Below are positions 18,602 to 27,714 of a stretch of 64,000 bases of DNA, piece by piece (position 1 is the first letter of the stretch; the number at the start of each line of letters is the position of its first letter). Position numbers and translations under genes: made by a program. The notes under the pieces were generated by a model. It made no database searches. It saw nothing but the letters and a program-made list of their open reading frames with translations, and was not told where the DNA came from. Origin of the DNA: Qipengyuania mesophila (GTDB taxonomy: Bacteria; Pseudomonadota; Alphaproteobacteria; Sphingomonadales; Sphingomonadaceae); the NCBI RefSeq assembly GCF_019711655.1, contig NZ_JAIGNU010000002.1:1-64000 (forward strand), in the 5' to 3' direction.

Positions 18602-18880
18602 TTACCGAAAATTGTCGGCGTAGGCCTGCAGCTTGAGCGCCTTGGGCGGCGTCGCATGGACGCGCGCAACGATACCGTATTTCTCGGCATAGGCTTTCGC
18701 CTCGTCCTTGCTCGGGAAGGTCAGCTGCACCTGCGCCTGCGTGTCGCCGCTGCCGGTCCAGCCCATCAGCGGGTCGGCATGACGCGCTTCGGACTGCTCG
18801 AACTCGAGCACCCATTCGTCGGTACGGGCCTTGCCCGACTGCATGGCGTTCTTGGGTCGCTGGTAGATTCTCGCGGTCAT
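18602..18880 (-). CDS. Complex I NDUFS4-like (ETC complex I) accessory subunit
   Basis: A 92-residue protein with the ETC_C1_NDUFA4 pattern: MTARIYQRPKNAMQSGKARTDEWVLEFE, then MGWTGSGDTQAQVQLTFPSKDEAKAYAEKYGI. It is a small accessory subunit of NADH:quinone oxidoreductase on the cytoplasmic side, shared between Alphaproteobacteria and mitochondria. The length is typical of the bacterial form. It is encoded 16 bases after hrpB's stop on the side away from the nuo genes, which are not in the window, and upstream of the SRP RNA gene. Confidence 0.92.
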   Translation of the reverse strand: MTARIYQRPKNAMQSGKARTDEWVLEFEQSEARHADPLMGWTGSGDTQAQVQLTFPSKDEAKAYAEKYGIVARVHATPPKALKLQAYADNFR

Positions 18881-18896
18881 GGGCGAGCCCTGTAAT

Positions 18897-21323
18897 TCAG
18901 CCTCCGGATTTTGAAAAGGCGTTCTTGGTCTTCAAACTCGGCGCTTCGGCCCAGGGTTCCTCGGGCCAGCGATGCTTTGGATAGCGCCCCTTCATCTCCT
19001 TGCGGACATCGGCCCAGCTGCCGCGCCAGAAGCCGGGCAGGTCGCGCGTCGCTTGGATCGGGCGACCGGCGGGACTGGTCAGCTTGAGCAGCAGCGGGGT
19101 TTGACCGACCATGGGATGCCGTTCGAGCCCGAACAGCGCCTGCACGCGCACTTCCACGCTCGGCGCATCGTCGCCGGTGTAGTCGATCCGGTGGGTCGTG
19201 CCCGCTGGCGAGGTGAATTCGCGCGGCGCCACCCGATCGAGCTTCTGGCGGCTGTCCCAGTCGAGCTGGCCGAGCAGCGCATCGACGAGCTTGCCCTTGG
19301 GAACGGCGAGATCGCGTCGCCCCTGGAGCAGCGGGGCAAGCCAGTGCGATGCATTCTCGGCTAGCCCTTCGCTTGTCAAACCCTCGACCCCGGCGAAGCT
19401 CGCCCGCGCAAGCAGTTCTGCCGGAAGGAGTTTTGCCGGGTTTTCCAGAGCCTTTTCCACAAGCATGTCCACAATCGCCGCGGCATCGGGCGACGGATCG
19501 GGACCCCGCGCCAGCGTGATCGCGCCGAGCCTCCGCTCGACGAGTGCCTCGACCCGCTCGCCGGTCCAGCGCAGCACGTGGCGGCGTTCGATCCGCTCGG
19601 GGAGCCAGCGCTCGAGATCGCTCTCCTCGAGCGCGATCGCCGAGGTGATTCGCGCGCCCTTCGCCTGCCCCTGCGCATCGCCGACGACGAGGAACTCCGC
19701 CCGCGCCAGCGGCGACGCCGGGTCGAGCATGAAGCCCCTGCCCCCTGCGGTCACCCAGTTTTCGCCGCTGGCATCGCGGCGCCTGGCGATGAATTCGGGG
19801 CGTCCTGCGGCGAGGAGGATACCGGCCTTGGGCACGTCCTTTCCGGGCGAGGGTTGCACCAATTGTGCAGCCCGTTTCGCCCAGCGAGCGGCCAGCTTGC
19901 GGCTCGCTTCGGCGCGTGCGCCCCGGTCCGTGTTCCAGCGCGAGAGCCGGGCTTCCAGATCCTCGCAGCGGCCGCCCAGCCCCCTTTCCTGGAGCAGGAG
20001 CGCGATCCGGGCTGCCTCGACTTCCATTCCATGCTCCGCGCCGAACAGCACGGTAGCCGCGCCCTGTGGATCGAGCGGGAGCTGCGCAAGCTTCTGTCCC
20101 CGCTGGGTAATCCGCCCCTCCGCGTCGAGCGCGCCGAGAGCGAGAAGCGTCTGCCGCGCCGCGCTCACCGATGCATTCGGCGGCGGATCGAGCCATGCCA
20201 GTTCCGACGGATCGCCGCTGCCCCATTGCGCCAGCGCAAGCACCAAAGGCGCGAGGTCGGAGGTGAGCATCTCGGGTGGATCGTAGGGAGGTCGCCCACC
20301 ATGTCCTGCCTCTTCCCACAAACGGTAGGCGACACCGGGCCCCTGCCGCGCCGCGCGCCCGGCGCGCTGCGCCGCCGCCGCCTGGCTGGCGCGATGGGTT
20401 ACGAGATGCGTCGTCCCCGCCGCGCGGTCGAATTCGGCACGGCGCGAGAGGCCGGCGTCGACGACGACCGACACGCCATCGAGCGTGAGCGAGGTTTCCG
20501 CGATAGCCGTCGCCAGTACTATCCTGCGCCGTCCCTCGGGATCGCGCCGGATCGCAGCCCGCTGGCCCGCCGGATCGACCTGCCCGTGCAGCGGGAAAAG
20601 CAGTGCGGCGGGCAGGCGAGTCTCGAGCCGTTCGCGTACCCGCTCGATCTCGCGCACGCCCGGCAGGAAGGCGAGAACATCGCCCTCTTCCGCGCGCCAG
20701 GCCGTGACGATCGCCTGCGCCATCGCATCCTCGACCGCCAGTTGCGGCGAAGAGCCGAGCCACTCGATGCGCAGGGGATGCGCCCGGCCCTCGCTTTCGA
20801 TTACCGGCGTGTCCTCGCCCAGCAGGCTCGCGAAGCGCGACCCGTCGATCGTCGCCGACATCACCAGCACGCGCAGGTCCTCGCGCAGCACGCTGCGGCT
20901 TTCGAGCGCCAGCGCGAGGCCGAGATCGCTGTCGAGATGCCGTTCGTGCGCCTCGTCGAAGAGCACGGCCGACACGCCTTCGAGTTCGGGATCGGCGAGG
21001 ATCGTGTTCACGAAGATCGCCTCGGTCACCACCAGCACCCGGGTCTTCGCCGAGCGCTTGCTGTCGAGGCGCGTGAGGTAGCCGATCGTCTCGCCGGGCT
21101 TTTCGCCGAGCATCTCCGCCATACGCTCGGCCGCCGCGCGGGCCGCGACCCGGCGCGGCGAGGTGAGGATGATCGTGCCGGAACACCACTGCTCGTCGAG
21201 CAAGGCCGGTGCCACGGCCGTCGTCTTGCCGGCCCCAGGCGGCGCGACCAGCACCGCACCGGAATGCGCGCGCAAGGCTCCGAGCAATTCAGGGAGGACG
21301 GAATGGATCGGCAGGTCGGGCAC
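18897..21323 (-). CDS. hrpB: ATP-dependent helicase HrpB
   Basis: A DEAH-box RNA/DNA helicase of 808 residues. Motifs in order: Walker A APPGAGKTT near residue 30, TSPRRVAARAAAERMAE, DEAHERHLDSD, SATIDG, then in the second RecA domain PLHGQV and TAIAETSLT, and QRAGRAAR, followed by the HrpB C-terminal domain. The start used is the GTG at 21323 (VPDLPIHSVLPEL), 20 bases after the polyprenyl synthase stop; the open frame continues upstream but only as a shadow of that gene. Cellular role of HrpB is not well established. Confidence 0.92.
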   Translation of the reverse strand: MPDLPIHSVLPELLGALRAHSGAVLVAPPGAGKTTAVAPALLDEQWCSGTIILTSPRRVAARAAAERMAEMLGEKPGETIGYLTRLDSKRSAKTRVLVVTEAIFVNTILADPELEGVSAVLFDEAHERHLDSDLGLALALESRSVLREDLRVLVMSATIDGSRFASLLGEDTPVIESEGRAHPLRIEWLGSSPQLAVEDAMAQAIVTAWRAEEGDVLAFLPGVREIERVRERLETRLPAALLFPLHGQVDPAGQRAAIRRDPEGRRRIVLATAIAETSLTLDGVSVVVDAGLSRRAEFDRAAGTTHLVTHRASQAAAAQRAGRAARQGPGVAYRLWEEAGHGGRPPYDPPEMLTSDLAPLVLALAQWGSGDPSELAWLDPPPNASVSAARQTLLALGALDAEGRITQRGQKLAQLPLDPQGAATVLFGAEHGMEVEAARIALLLQERGLGGRCEDLEARLSRWNTDRGARAEASRKLAARWAKRAAQLVQPSPGKDVPKAGILLAAGRPEFIARRRDASGENWVTAGGRGFMLDPASPLARAEFLVVGDAQGQAKGARITSAIALEESDLERWLPERIERRHVLRWTGERVEALVERRLGAITLARGPDPSPDAAAIVDMLVEKALENPAKLLPAELLARASFAGVEGLTSEGLAENASHWLAPLLQGRRDLAVPKGKLVDALLGQLDWDSRQKLDRVAPREFTSPAGTTHRIDYTGDDAPSVEVRVQALFGLERHPMVGQTPLLLKLTSPAGRPIQATRDLPGFWRGSWADVRKEMKGRYPKHRWPEEPWAEAPSLKTKNAFSKSGG

Positions 21324-21343
21324 GATAGCGGCCCTAGGACGGA

Positions 21344-22360
21344 TCAGTACCCGCGCGCTACCGCGAAGAGCGCGGCCTGCGTCATCGCCTGGCGCGCCTT
21401 GCTGTCGGGGAAAATCGACAGCGCGTCGATCGCGCGCTGGGCGAAATGACGCGCGCGCAGCTTGGTATCGGCCACCGCCTGGTGGCGGTCGATCAGCGCG
21501 ATCGCGTGTTCGAGGTCTTCGTCCTCGGTCCGGAATCCGCCGATCGCGGCCTTCCAGAACTCGCGCTCCTCCTCGCTCCCGCGGGCATAGGCGAGGATCA
21601 CCGGCAGCGTCATCTTGCCTTCGCGAAAGTCGTCGCCGCGGTCCTTGCCCATGGCGGCGGCGTTCGAATCGTAATCGAGCGCGTCGTCGACCAGCTGGAA
21701 GGCCACGCCGAGATTGCGGCCGTATTCGTCGAGCGCCTGTTCCTGCGCTTCGCTGCATTCGGCGACCACCGCAGCGATCCGGCTCGCGGCGGCGAACAGC
21801 GCAGCGGTCTTGGCGCGGATGATGTGGAGGTAGCGCTGCTCGCTGGTGTCGATCTTGCGCTGCGCGGTGAGCTGGTCGACCTCGCCCTCGGCGATGATCG
21901 CGCTCGCGCCCGAGAGGATCTTGAGCACCTTGAGGCTGCCGTCCTCGGTCATCAGCTCGAAGCTGCGGCTGAAGAGGAAATCGCCCACGAGGACGGTCGC
22001 CGGATTGCCGTAGATGATGTTGGCCGCCGCCTTGCCGCGCCGCAAATCGCTGCCATCGACGACATCGTCGTGGAGCAGCGTCGCGGTATGAATGAACTCG
22101 ACCGCGGCGGCGAGCTTGTGATGGCGCGTGCCCGAATACCCGACCAGTTCGGCCCCGGCGAGCGTCAACATCGGCCGCAGCCGTTTGCCGCCGCCCGAGA
22201 TCAGATGCCCCGCCAGCGCCGGGATCAGCGGCACTTCGCTCTGCATCCGGTCAAGAATGACCTGGTTGACCTGGTTCATGCCCGGCGCGGTCAGCGCCAG
22301 CATGGGTTCGATCGAGCCTTCGGGTTCGGCGCGTTTCAGGGGAATTACGTCGGCGGACAT
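21344..22360 (-). CDS. Long-chain polyprenyl diphosphate synthase
   Basis: A 338-residue all-helical prenyltransferase. The first Asp-rich motif is LLHDDVVDGSDLRRG, the second QLVDDALDY; GGGKRLRP binds isopentenyl diphosphate. It builds the side chain of ubiquinone from FPP and IPP. In Alphaproteobacteria the product is usually decaprenyl (UQ-10), in enterics octaprenyl (IspB); the chain length cannot be read with certainty from the sequence, so no symbol is given. It is followed by hrpB after 20 bases and is divergent from chorismate mutase. Confidence 0.93.
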   Translation of the reverse strand: MSADVIPLKRAEPEGSIEPMLALTAPGMNQVNQVILDRMQSEVPLIPALAGHLISGGGKRLRPMLTLAGAELVGYSGTRHHKLAAAVEFIHTATLLHDDVVDGSDLRRGKAAANIIYGNPATVLVGDFLFSRSFELMTEDGSLKVLKILSGASAIIAEGEVDQLTAQRKIDTSEQRYLHIIRAKTAALFAAASRIAAVVAECSEAQEQALDEYGRNLGVAFQLVDDALDYDSNAAAMGKDRGDDFREGKMTLPVILAYARGSEEEREFWKAAIGGFRTEDEDLEHAIALIDRHQAVADTKLRARHFAQRAIDALSIFPDSKARQAMTQAALFAVARGY

Positions 22361-22425
22361 TTCGGCTTGGCCATGGTCTGCCCAAGCTTTCTTGGCAAGA
22401 CGGGATTTCTTGTTAGCGTGATCGC

Positions 22426-22722
22426 ATGACCGAAACGCCCCAGCCCGATCCCGTCCTCGCCGGCTTCCGCAAGAGCATCGACAATATCGATGCAGCGCTG
22501 ATCCACATGCTGGCGGAAAGGTTCCGGATCACCCAGGCGGTGGGTGCCTACAAGGCAAGGGTTACCCTGCCCCCGGCCGATCCGGCACGCGAACAGGAAC
22601 AGATCGCGCGGCTCCGCCGGCTGGCGGAGGAAAGCGAGCTCGACCCCGAGTTCAGCGAGAAGTTCCTGCGCTTCATCATCGACGAGGTCATCCGCCACCA
22701 CGAGCAGGCGGCGGGCCTCTAA
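22426..22722 (+). CDS. Chorismate mutase, AroQ class
   Basis: A 98-residue helical enzyme converting chorismate to prephenate for phenylalanine and tyrosine synthesis. The pattern is FRKSIDNIDAALIHMLAERFRITQAVGAYKA with the catalytic Arg and Lys, followed by REQEQIARLRRLAEE and a C-terminal helix SEKFLRFIIDEVIRHHEQ. It is a stand-alone mutase domain, not fused to prephenate dehydratase. The stop is seven bases from the end of the convergent histidine kinase gene. Confidence 0.92.
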   Translation: MTETPQPDPVLAGFRKSIDNIDAALIHMLAERFRITQAVGAYKARVTLPPADPAREQEQIARLRRLAEESELDPEFSEKFLRFIIDEVIRHHEQAAGL

Positions 22723-22729
22723 TCGCGCC

Positions 22730-24208
22730 CTAGCCGGCTGCGCGCGGCAGCGTCAGCCGTACGAGCAGGCCACCCAGATCCTCGCTCGTGTCTAGTTCGA
22801 CCGAACCGCCATATATCGCGACCACATCGCGGACGATGGCGAGACCGAGCCCTGTCCCGGGTTTGCCCGTATCGAGCCGTGCACCGCGGTCGAAGATGCG
22901 CGTGCGCTCGGCAGGAGGAATGCCGGCCCCGTCGTCCTCGACCCAGATGATGCAGGCATCGCTCTCCCGCTCGGCATCGATGGTCACGAAGACGCTGCCA
23001 CCGCCATATTTGGCGGCATTCTCGATCAGGTTGCCGAGGATTTCGTCGAGGTCCTGCCGCTCGATCGAAACCACCGCATCGCGATTGCCGTCGAGATCGA
23101 AGCGCGTGTTCTCGTAAATCCGCGTGACCGCGCGCAGCACGCTTTCCGCACTTGGCCAGACCTCGGCACGCGCATGCCCGCTGGCGCGCCGGCCCACTGC
23201 CCGAGCACGAGCGAGATGGTGCTCGACATGGCGCTGCATGGTGCGCGTCTCGCGGAACACCAGGTCGGCGAGCTTTGGATCATGCGCGGTCGCCGCATTG
23301 GTCAGGACGGTCAGCGGTGTCTTGAGCGCATGCGCGAGGTTGCCGGCATGCGTGCGCGCTTCCTCGGCCTGCTGTTCGGTATGCGCCAGCAAGGCGTTGA
23401 TTTCCTCGACCAGCGGTTCGACTTCGAGCGGCAGCGGCTCGGTGATGCGGTTGGTGCCCTCGTTGCGCATCGCCTGAATCGCATTGCGCACGCGGCGCAG
23501 CGGCGACAGGCCGTACCAGCTCTGCAGCATCGCCAGTGTCATCAGGCCGAGCCCGAGCGCAGCGAAGCTCCACACCAGGATCGATCGGATGCGGCTAATC
23601 TGGTAGTCGAGCTCGCCACGCGCAGACGCGACCGCGAAGGTCCAGCGGGTATCGCTGTCGGGCAGGATGACGGTGCGCTCGACGATGCGCAGCGGTTCGC
23701 CTTCGAACTGGTAGGAATCGTAAAAATGCGGCGCGTTGTCGATGTGATCGCCTTCGATCGTCAGGCTGCGGTCCCACAGGCTGCGGCTGGGAAAGGGATC
23801 GTGCCCCTTGCCGCTGATCTGCCAGTAAACGCCGCTGTTGGGCTCGAGAAAGCGCTGGTCGCCGAGCGAGCGATAGAGCTGCACATCGCCGAAATTGTCG
23901 ATCTCGGCCGAGGTGATCAGCGCGGTCTGGACGTATTCGAGTTGCTCATCGAAATTGTTCTCGACCAGGCGGACGAGCGTGCGGTCGAGCGCGAAGCCGC
24001 CGCCGAGGAGCAGCACGCCGATCCACAGCGCGGCGATCGCCATCATGCGCCGCGCGAGGCTCCGCCGCGCGCGCGGCGCGACCACGGTCACCGGATCTTC
24101 CACGGGCGCGCCGGCGGGCGGGATTCCCCCGACCGCCGCCGTCTCGCCGGACTCTGCCTCAGGCGCGCGGCTGGTCGGCGGGATCGTCGAGGCTGTATCC
24201 AAGTCCAC
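22730..24208 (-). CDS. Sensor histidine kinase, PhoQ/EnvZ-like
   Basis: A 492-residue membrane kinase. Transmembrane helices lie at about 54-77 and 209-231, enclosing a periplasmic sensor of about 130 residues. A HAMP-like region follows, then the H-box LAHALKTPLT with the phospho-acceptor His293, N-box NLIENAAKYG, and ATP-binding glycine boxes VEDDGAGIP and GTGLGLAIV. The N-terminal 50 residues are Pro/Ala-rich and may be untranslated if a later start is used. The GTG start overlaps the response regulator gene by 50 bases, so the two are coupled. The ligand is unknown. Confidence 0.9.
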   Translation of the reverse strand: MDLDTASTIPPTSRAPEAESGETAAVGGIPPAGAPVEDPVTVVAPRARRSLARRMMAIAALWIGVLLLGGGFALDRTLVRLVENNFDEQLEYVQTALITSAEIDNFGDVQLYRSLGDQRFLEPNSGVYWQISGKGHDPFPSRSLWDRSLTIEGDHIDNAPHFYDSYQFEGEPLRIVERTVILPDSDTRWTFAVASARGELDYQISRIRSILVWSFAALGLGLMTLAMLQSWYGLSPLRRVRNAIQAMRNEGTNRITEPLPLEVEPLVEEINALLAHTEQQAEEARTHAGNLAHALKTPLTVLTNAATAHDPKLADLVFRETRTMQRHVEHHLARARAVGRRASGHARAEVWPSAESVLRAVTRIYENTRFDLDGNRDAVVSIERQDLDEILGNLIENAAKYGGGSVFVTIDAERESDACIIWVEDDGAGIPPAERTRIFDRGARLDTGKPGTGLGLAIVRDVVAIYGGSVELDTSEDLGGLLVRLTLPRAAG

Positions 24209-24836
24209 GGATCGTCGTGATCACTTCCGCGCCCAGCTTCTTGCGGATGCGGGTGACGAAGACCTCGATCGTGTTCGAATCGCGGTCGAAATCCTGATCG
24301 TAGATGTGTTCGATCAGTTCGGTACGGCTGACCACCTTGCCCTTGTGGTGCATGAGGTAGCTCAGCAGCTTGTATTCCTGCGCGGTCAGCTTGACCGGCT
24401 CGCCCTTGAGCGTGACGCGGCCCGAGCGCGTGTCCAGGCGGACGTCGCCCGCGGTCAGTTCGGACGAGGTGTTGCCCGACGCACGACGAATCAGCGCGCG
24501 CAGGCGCGCGATCAGCTCTTCGGTCTGGAAGGGCTTGGCGAGATAATCGTCCGCGCCCGCATCGAGCCCGGCGACCTTGTCGCTCCAACTGTCACGCGCC
24601 GTGAGCACGAGCACAGGGAACTTGCGGCCCTCGCGGCGCCACATGCCGAGCACGGTGAGCCCGTCTATTTCGGGCAGGCCGAGGTCGAGGATGACGGCAT
24701 CGTAATCCTCGGAGCTGCCGAGAAAATGGCCGTCCTCGCCATCGGTGGAAAGGTCCACCGCATAGCCGTTCTGTTCGAGCGTCGACTTGAGTTGCTGGCC
24801 CAGCGTGGGCTCATCCTCGACGATCAGGATCCTCAT
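24159..24836 (-). CDS. OmpR-family response regulator, PhoP-like
   Basis: This 225-residue regulator has a receiver domain (MRILIVEDEPTLGQQL) with phospho-acceptor Asp51 in ILDLGLPEIDG, the Thr in LTARDS and the Lys in AKPF, and a winged-helix OmpR DNA-binding domain (LTAQEYKLLSYLMHHKG ... TIEVFVTRIRKKLG ... IRGLGYSL). It is the partner of the overlapping kinase. A PepSY-domain secreted protein follows on the other side in the same direction, as in other PhoPQ-like loci. Confidence 0.94.
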   Translation of the reverse strand: MRILIVEDEPTLGQQLKSTLEQNGYAVDLSTDGEDGHFLGSSEDYDAVILDLGLPEIDGLTVLGMWRREGRKFPVLVLTARDSWSDKVAGLDAGADDYLAKPFQTEELIARLRALIRRASGNTSSELTAGDVRLDTRSGRVTLKGEPVKLTAQEYKLLSYLMHHKGKVVSRTELIEHIYDQDFDRDSNTIEVFVTRIRKKLGAEVITTIRGLGYSLDDPADQPRA

Positions 24837-24924
24837 GAATATCCGTCCTTGATTGGTGTTTGTCGCGTTTCGTTCATGTAGATGAACGCGTCAACCTGAA
24901 CGGCGTTTCACCAGGGATGCGATT

Positions 24925-25230
24925 TCAGCGGCTCCGGCGCAGGACCTTGCCCGTGCGCGCATCGACATCGACATACATCACGCGGCCGTCCTTGATGAAC
25001 TTGAGCCGGTACGCCATCGCCGTCGAATCATAGGCCGGACCGAGATATTCCGCGCCGCGCATGGTCGGCAGGATGCGCGCCTCGATATCGCGCAACTGCA
25101 GGATATTGCCTGCATTCATCTCGCGCCGCGCCTCGCCCTGTTCCGAGCGGCGTTGCGCATCGGCAGGCGCGGAAACCAGAGGCCCGGCGACCAGCCCGAG
25201 GGCGAGAAAAGAGGCGAAAATGCGCGTCAT
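24925..25230 (-). CDS. PepSY-domain periplasmic protein
   Basis: A 101-residue protein with a signal peptide (MTRIFASFLALGLVAGPLVSAPADA, cleavage near residue 25) and a single PepSY-like domain: ARILPTMRGAEYLGPAYDSTA then YRLKFIKDGRVMYVDVDARTGKVLRR. PepSY proteins inhibit or sense periplasmic proteases. It is read towards the response regulator and kinase, 88 bases upstream of the regulator ATG, so it may be an upstream gene of the same operon. Its ribosome site, AGGAAGG, lies inside one arm of a long inverted repeat (25232-25289). Confidence 0.85.
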   Translation of the reverse strand: MTRIFASFLALGLVAGPLVSAPADAQRRSEQGEARREMNAGNILQLRDIEARILPTMRGAEYLGPAYDSTAMAYRLKFIKDGRVMYVDVDARTGKVLRRSR

Positions 25231-25289
25231 TGTGCCTTCCTGCCTAGGTGGAGGGCATTGAACAAGGTGTGAATGTGGCAGGGAGGCAC
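25231..25289 (-). promoter_or_regulatory. Leader hairpin covering the PepSY gene ribosome site
   Basis: On the minus-strand transcript GTGCCTCCCTGCC (25289-25277) can pair with GGCAGGAAGGCAC (25244-25232), 12 of 13 pairs with one C/A mismatch and a 32-base loop. The second arm contains the Shine-Dalgarno sequence and ends one base before the ATG. It could block initiation, or act as the terminator of the SIMPL gene ending at 25298. Confidence 0.45.
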
Positions 25290-25297
25290 CATTCAGC

Positions 25298-26017
25298 CTA
25301 GCGGGTCATTTCATATTTGACGGTGAGCGAGACCATCGTCCCGACGAGACCCGGCTCGACAGGCGTCGGGGCGGCCGCAACCTTGATCGCCTGGCGCATG
25401 TCGGATTCCGCATAGGCGATCGGCCGATTGGTCATGATCGATTCGCTGATTTCGAGCAGTCGCACCCCGGTATAGCCCGACCAGCGCGCATATTCCTCGG
25501 CCTGCGTGCGGGCCTTGGCGAAGGCCGCCTTGCGCGCCTGCGCCCGGGCCTGCGTGTCGTCGTCGAGCGAGAAGCGCGGACCACTGAGATCGGTCGCCCC
25601 GGCGGCAACCAGCGCGTCGAGCACTTCGCCGGCCCGCTTGACCTCGCGCAGCGTTACGCTGACCCGGTTGGATGCCTGATAGCCGCGGAACACCTGACGT
25701 TGTTCGGACTGGTCATAGTCGTACTGCGCGCCAAGGTTGATCCCGGTGGTCTGGATATCGTCCTTGTCGATACCGAGCGCCTTGAGCCGCTCGATCACCG
25801 CAGTCATTTCGCGCGCATTGATCCGCATCGCCTCGACCGCCGTATAGGCCTGGCTGGAGACGCCCGCGCCGATCTCGACGATGTCGGGCTTGGCATCGAC
25901 CGTTTCGCTCACCGACAGCTCGACCACCGGCCCCTGGCTGACGATCTGCACTTCGGCGGCCTGTGCACTAGTGGCGATGATACCTGCGGCGAGCGCGGGA
26001 ATTGCGAAACGGATCAT
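25298..26017 (-). CDS. SIMPL (DUF541) domain periplasmic protein
   Basis: The 239-residue protein has a signal peptide (MIRFAIPALAAGIIATSAQA) and one SIMPL domain beginning GPVVELSVSETVDAKPDIVEIGAGVSS, with the characteristic ERLKALGIDKDDIQTTGINL and YQASNRVSVTLREV segments. Members of the family (E. coli YggE, mammalian IRAK1BP1) are linked to oxidative stress defence, mechanism unknown. GAGGAG precedes the ATG used here; the upstream ATG would overlap it. It lies upstream of the PepSY gene on the same strand and is divergent from a secreted amidohydrolase. Confidence 0.88.
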   Translation of the reverse strand: MIRFAIPALAAGIIATSAQAAEVQIVSQGPVVELSVSETVDAKPDIVEIGAGVSSQAYTAVEAMRINAREMTAVIERLKALGIDKDDIQTTGINLGAQYDYDQSEQRQVFRGYQASNRVSVTLREVKRAGEVLDALVAAGATDLSGPRFSLDDDTQARAQARKAAFAKARTQAEEYARWSGYTGVRLLEISESIMTNRPIAYAESDMRQAIKVAAAPTPVEPGLVGTMVSLTVKYEMTR

Positions 26018-26144
26018 GGGCTTGCTCCTCATTGGTCGAACGGACTATCGCCTTGCCAGCTTTACGGCTTGCTGAATGGTTCCGTTCCCGCTTTCCTAGC
26101 GCGAAGCCGGTGGCCGGCCCACGGCGCCGATCGAGGGGGATTGC

Positions 26145-27704
26145 ATGAAAGCCTGGACATTCGCACTGGCGGCATTGGCCGCGATCGCGGCACCGCCGCT
26201 CGCCGCGCAGATGGAGCGTGTGCCCGACCGGGTGGCGGGCGAAGGTGACGGACCGTTCGGCAAATTGCTGATCCGCGGCGCGACGGTGATCGAGGGATCG
26301 GGTGCGCCCCCGGCCGGTCCGGTCGACATTCTGGTCGAGGGCAATCGCATCGCCGCGCTCTACCCCGGCGGTGCGCCGGCGAACGAGGTGCAGGCCGCGC
26401 AGCGGGTGGTCGATGCCGCGGGCATGTATGTCCTGCCCGGCTTCGTCGACGTCCACGGGCACAATGGCGATGCCGTGAAGGCTCCGCAGCCCTCCTATGG
26501 CTACAAGCTCTGGCTCGCGCATGGCGTCACCACGGTGCGCGGGGTGAGCTTCTATTTCGGTCCCAACACGCCCGACCTCTCGGATGCTGCGCGCAGCGCT
26601 GCCAACACGATCACCGCTCCGCGCCTGATCCCGTACGCGGTGTTCGGCGACAAATGGTCTGGCGGCAACCCCGACAGTCCGGCCAAGGCGCGCGAATGGG
26701 TGCGCTGGGCCAAGGCGCAGGGCTATTGGGGCATCAAGTTCTTCAATTCCGCCTCGCCCGAAATTCTTGGCGCCGCGCTCGATGAAGCGAAGAAGCAGCA
26801 GATGGGTACCGTCGCCCATCTCGCCCAGACCGGCGTGGCCGAGGTCAATGCGCGCAAGGCCGTCGAACTCGGGCTTGGCGGCGTGACGCATTTCTACGGC
26901 CATTTCGAAAGCCTGCTGAAGGATGGGCTCCCCTACTATCCCGAAGACTACAATTACTTCGACGAGCAGTCGCGCTTCGGCTGGGTCGCGCGGCTGGCAC
27001 CGCAGGCGGTCGAGCCGGGCAGCGAGAAGTGGGACGACTATGTAGACTTCCTCGTCGACAGCGGCGTCACGCTGAGCCCGACCTTCAACATCTATTCGGC
27101 CAGCCGCGACGTGATGGCCGCCAAGACACGCGACTGGCACGCGAAATACACCATCCCTTCGCTGATGGACTTCTACGCCCCCAGCGCCACCAATCACGGC
27201 AGCTATTACAAGGACTGGACCAGCGAGGACGAAACCGCCTGGCGCCAGTTCTACGCCAAGTGGTTCGCGCTGACGAAGGACTTCCACGATCGCGGCGGCC
27301 GCGTCACCGCAGGCTCGGACCCGGGCTATATCTACCAGACCTGGGGATTTGCTTACGTCGGCGAGCTCGAGATGTTGCGCGAGGCGGGGCTAGCGCCGCT
27401 CGCCGTGATCCGCGCTGCGACCATCGATGGCGCTCGCGAGATCTACGAGCCGCTGGGCAAGGAGGCGCCGATGGGGCGTATCGCGGTGGGCCAGCTGGCC
27501 GACCTCGTCATCGTGCCCGAGAACCCGCTCGCCAATCTGAAGGTGCTCTACGGCACCGGCCATACGCGGATGAACCCCGAGACCGGCGCGGTCGAGCAGG
27601 TCGGCGGGGTGCGCTGGACGGTCAAGGATGGCATTGTCTACGACGCGCACGCGCTGCTCGCCGATGTCGCCCGCATGGCCGAGGAGCAGCGCGCCGCGCG
27701 CTAG
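26145..27704 (+). CDS. Secreted amidohydrolase-superfamily protein
   Basis: A 519-residue metal-dependent hydrolase. Signal peptide MKAWTFALAALAAIAAPPLAAQ, then the small composite-barrel part (LIRGATVIEGSG) and the TIM barrel with the first metal motif VDVHGHNGD near residue 104. Further His and Asp ligands are plausible in GTVAHLAQTG, THFYGHFES and VTAGSDPGY. The C-terminal APMGRIAVGQLADLVIVPENPL is typical for the superfamily. Substrate is unknown; secreted members include peptidases and imidazolonepropionase-like enzymes. It is followed by an ABC-F gene after a strong hairpin. Confidence 0.85.
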   Translation: MKAWTFALAALAAIAAPPLAAQMERVPDRVAGEGDGPFGKLLIRGATVIEGSGAPPAGPVDILVEGNRIAALYPGGAPANEVQAAQRVVDAAGMYVLPGFVDVHGHNGDAVKAPQPSYGYKLWLAHGVTTVRGVSFYFGPNTPDLSDAARSAANTITAPRLIPYAVFGDKWSGGNPDSPAKAREWVRWAKAQGYWGIKFFNSASPEILGAALDEAKKQQMGTVAHLAQTGVAEVNARKAVELGLGGVTHFYGHFESLLKDGLPYYPEDYNYFDEQSRFGWVARLAPQAVEPGSEKWDDYVDFLVDSGVTLSPTFNIYSASRDVMAAKTRDWHAKYTIPSLMDFYAPSATNHGSYYKDWTSEDETAWRQFYAKWFALTKDFHDRGGRVTAGSDPGYIYQTWGFAYVGELEMLREAGLAPLAVIRAATIDGAREIYEPLGKEAPMGRIAVGQLADLVIVPENPLANLKVLYGTGHTRMNPETGAVEQVGGVRWTVKDGIVYDAHALLADVARMAEEQRAAR

Positions 27705-27714
27705 GCGCTTGCAG

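Noticed and set aside
21324..21758. Upstream extension of the hrpB open frame
   Set aside because: It overlaps the 3' part of the polyprenyl synthase gene in another frame and is Arg-rich nonsense. The GTG at 21323 matches the expected HrpB start.
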